NCBI GenBank assembly: GCA_900548905.1
Contig: URMK01000007.1
Location: 1-64,000 of the forward strand
Source: an uncultured Lachnospiraceae bacterium
GTDB lineage: Bacteria > Bacillota > Clostridia > Lachnospirales > Lachnospiraceae
DNA: 64,000 nt
Direction: 5' to 3'
Part shown: positions 63,500 to 64,000 of the stretch, one piece after another
How the letters are laid out: each line of letters begins with the position of its first letter
How positions within the stretch are numbered: position 1 is the stretch's first letter
The notes under the pieces: model-generated
What the model was told of the DNA's origin: nothing
Databases searched by the model: none
Seen by the model: only the letters and a program-made list of their open reading frames with translations
Program-made: the position numbers and the translations under genes

Positions 63500-64000
63500 A
63501 TGAAGGGCAAAGGTGATAAGAAATATGATGTCCTCTGCGTTGGTCTTGCACTGGGAAACATTGTGGTGCATCCGTTTCCGGAAAAGTTTGAAGGCGGGGA
63601 TACCATGCAGGTGGACGGGATTACGGTCATGTGCGGCGGAGACGCTTTTAACCAGGCGACGGTTTTGTCGGCGCTGGGACATAGAACAGCTTTGCTTTCC
63701 AAGGTTGCAGATGATGTCACAGGGAACATGGTACTGGAGCAGATGAAGGCAAGAGGGGTGGATATCTCATTGGTTGCCATGGATCAAGAGAATGGGACAA
63801 GCTCCTGTATTGTTATGGTGTATCCGGGAGGGCAGAGACGGTTTTGCACGTTTAAGGGGTGTCTGCGCACCTTTGGGGTAAAGGATATCGATTTGGAAGC
63901 GGTAAAGCAGGCGGAGATCGTAAGCATAGGGGGGCTCTACTCGATGCCGTCTTTTGACAGGGAGGCCAGTATTGAACTGTTCCGTAAGGCGCGGGAGGCA
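63500..64000 (+). CDS. PfkB-family carbohydrate kinase, 5' part
   Basis: 167 codons up to the window edge; the gene continues beyond. YDVLCVGLALGNIVVHPFPE, GGDAFNQATVLSALGH and VADDVTGNMVLEQMKARGVD are the N-terminal PfkB signatures (first glycine-rich strand, GG-x-x-N sugar-binding loop, lid). Beside KDPG aldolase and DgoK, a 2-keto-3-deoxygluconate kinase role or a related sugar kinase is plausible. The catalytic GAGD block is outside the window, so activity cannot be confirmed. The start has a GCGGGGTG site. Confidence 0.85.
   Translation, partial: MKGKGDKKYDVLCVGLALGNIVVHPFPEKFEGGDTMQVDGITVMCGGDAFNQATVLSALGHRTALLSKVADDVTGNMVLEQMKARGVDISLVAMDQENGTSSCIVMVYPGGQRRFCTFKGCLRTFGVKDIDLEAVKQAEIVSIGGLYSMPSFDREASIELFRKAREA

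Noticed and set aside
1..64000. CRISPR arrays, retrons, toxin-antitoxin pairs, restriction-modification or other defence islands
   Set aside because: No regularly spaced repeats, reverse transcriptase, Cas or methyltransferase/endonuclease pair visible. The lone Uma2 protein does not make a defence system by itself.

Overview
The window looks like chromosomal DNA of a gut-type Clostridia bacterium, most likely a Lachnospiraceae member. Supporting signs are strong GGAGG ribosome sites, YesM/YesN two-component pairs beside a large sugar-binding lipoprotein, an RpiR-controlled polyol operon, a sugar-acid (KDG-type) operon, Lachnospiraceae-style multi-PAS sensor giants and a moderate G+C content. 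An AT-rich accessory island interrupts it at about 9.7-14.7 kb. The genus cannot be fixed from the sequence alone.

Layout. 0.2-7.1 kb: carbohydrate-uptake lipoprotein, YesM-type kinase, YesN-type regulator and an alpha/alpha-barrel glycosidase-like protein, probably one sensing and uptake operon. 7.2-9.3 kb (minus): a lipoprotein and an alpha/beta hydrolase. 9.6-14.7 kb: tRNA-Ala(GGC) followed by an integration scar. It holds a tyrosine-recombinase remnant with an internal deletion, an IS1202-group insertion sequence, an AlkZ-related protein, a serine-recombinase fossil, a frameshifted Ltp-type gene, a Uma2 nuclease, and an XRE repressor with three operator copies facing a truncated gene. 15-24.3 kb: mostly ordinary chromosome (orphan NitT-type binding protein, Wzy/WaaL-like membrane protein, PcrA helicase, RlmD methyltransferase, Ntn-hydrolase). 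24.4-26.6 kb: a DUF255/thioredoxin-domain gene broken by two in-frame stops inside a short insert at its CxxC site.

26.6-43.8 kb is the most distinctive block. A chemoreceptor and a double-winged-helix GntR-like regulator diverge from each other. They are followed by three giant PAS-rich signalling proteins: an NTF2-like/PAS/GGDEF/GAF/histidine-kinase/receiver hybrid, a nine-sensor histidine kinase/receiver hybrid, and a GGDEF-EAL-PAS-GGDEF protein. A 59-codon ORF carrying an amputated GGDEF start lies between the first two. Phosphorelay and cyclic-di-GMP chemistry are thus encoded in one run of about 13.4 kb.

44-49 kb: RpiR regulator, pentulose/hexulose-phosphate 3-epimerase, xylulokinase-type kinase, 6-phospho-3-hexuloisomerase and polyol dehydrogenase form a polyol/ketose operon with candidate RpiR operators. 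49-54 kb: MORN-like lipoprotein (minus), sugar acetyltransferase and an ABC-F protein. The ABC-F leader contains a five-codon peptide and three pairable segments ending in a terminator, which suggests ribosome-mediated attenuation. 54-57.3 kb (minus): MacB/FtsX-type exporter. 57.7-59 kb: decayed transposase. 59.2-64 kb: KDPG aldolase, KDGal kinase, FadR-type regulator, two sugar permeases and a truncated PfkB kinase. This is a sugar-acid operon with a perfect FadR-type operator on a well-formed promoter.

All functional calls are by reading motifs and context; no database search was run.
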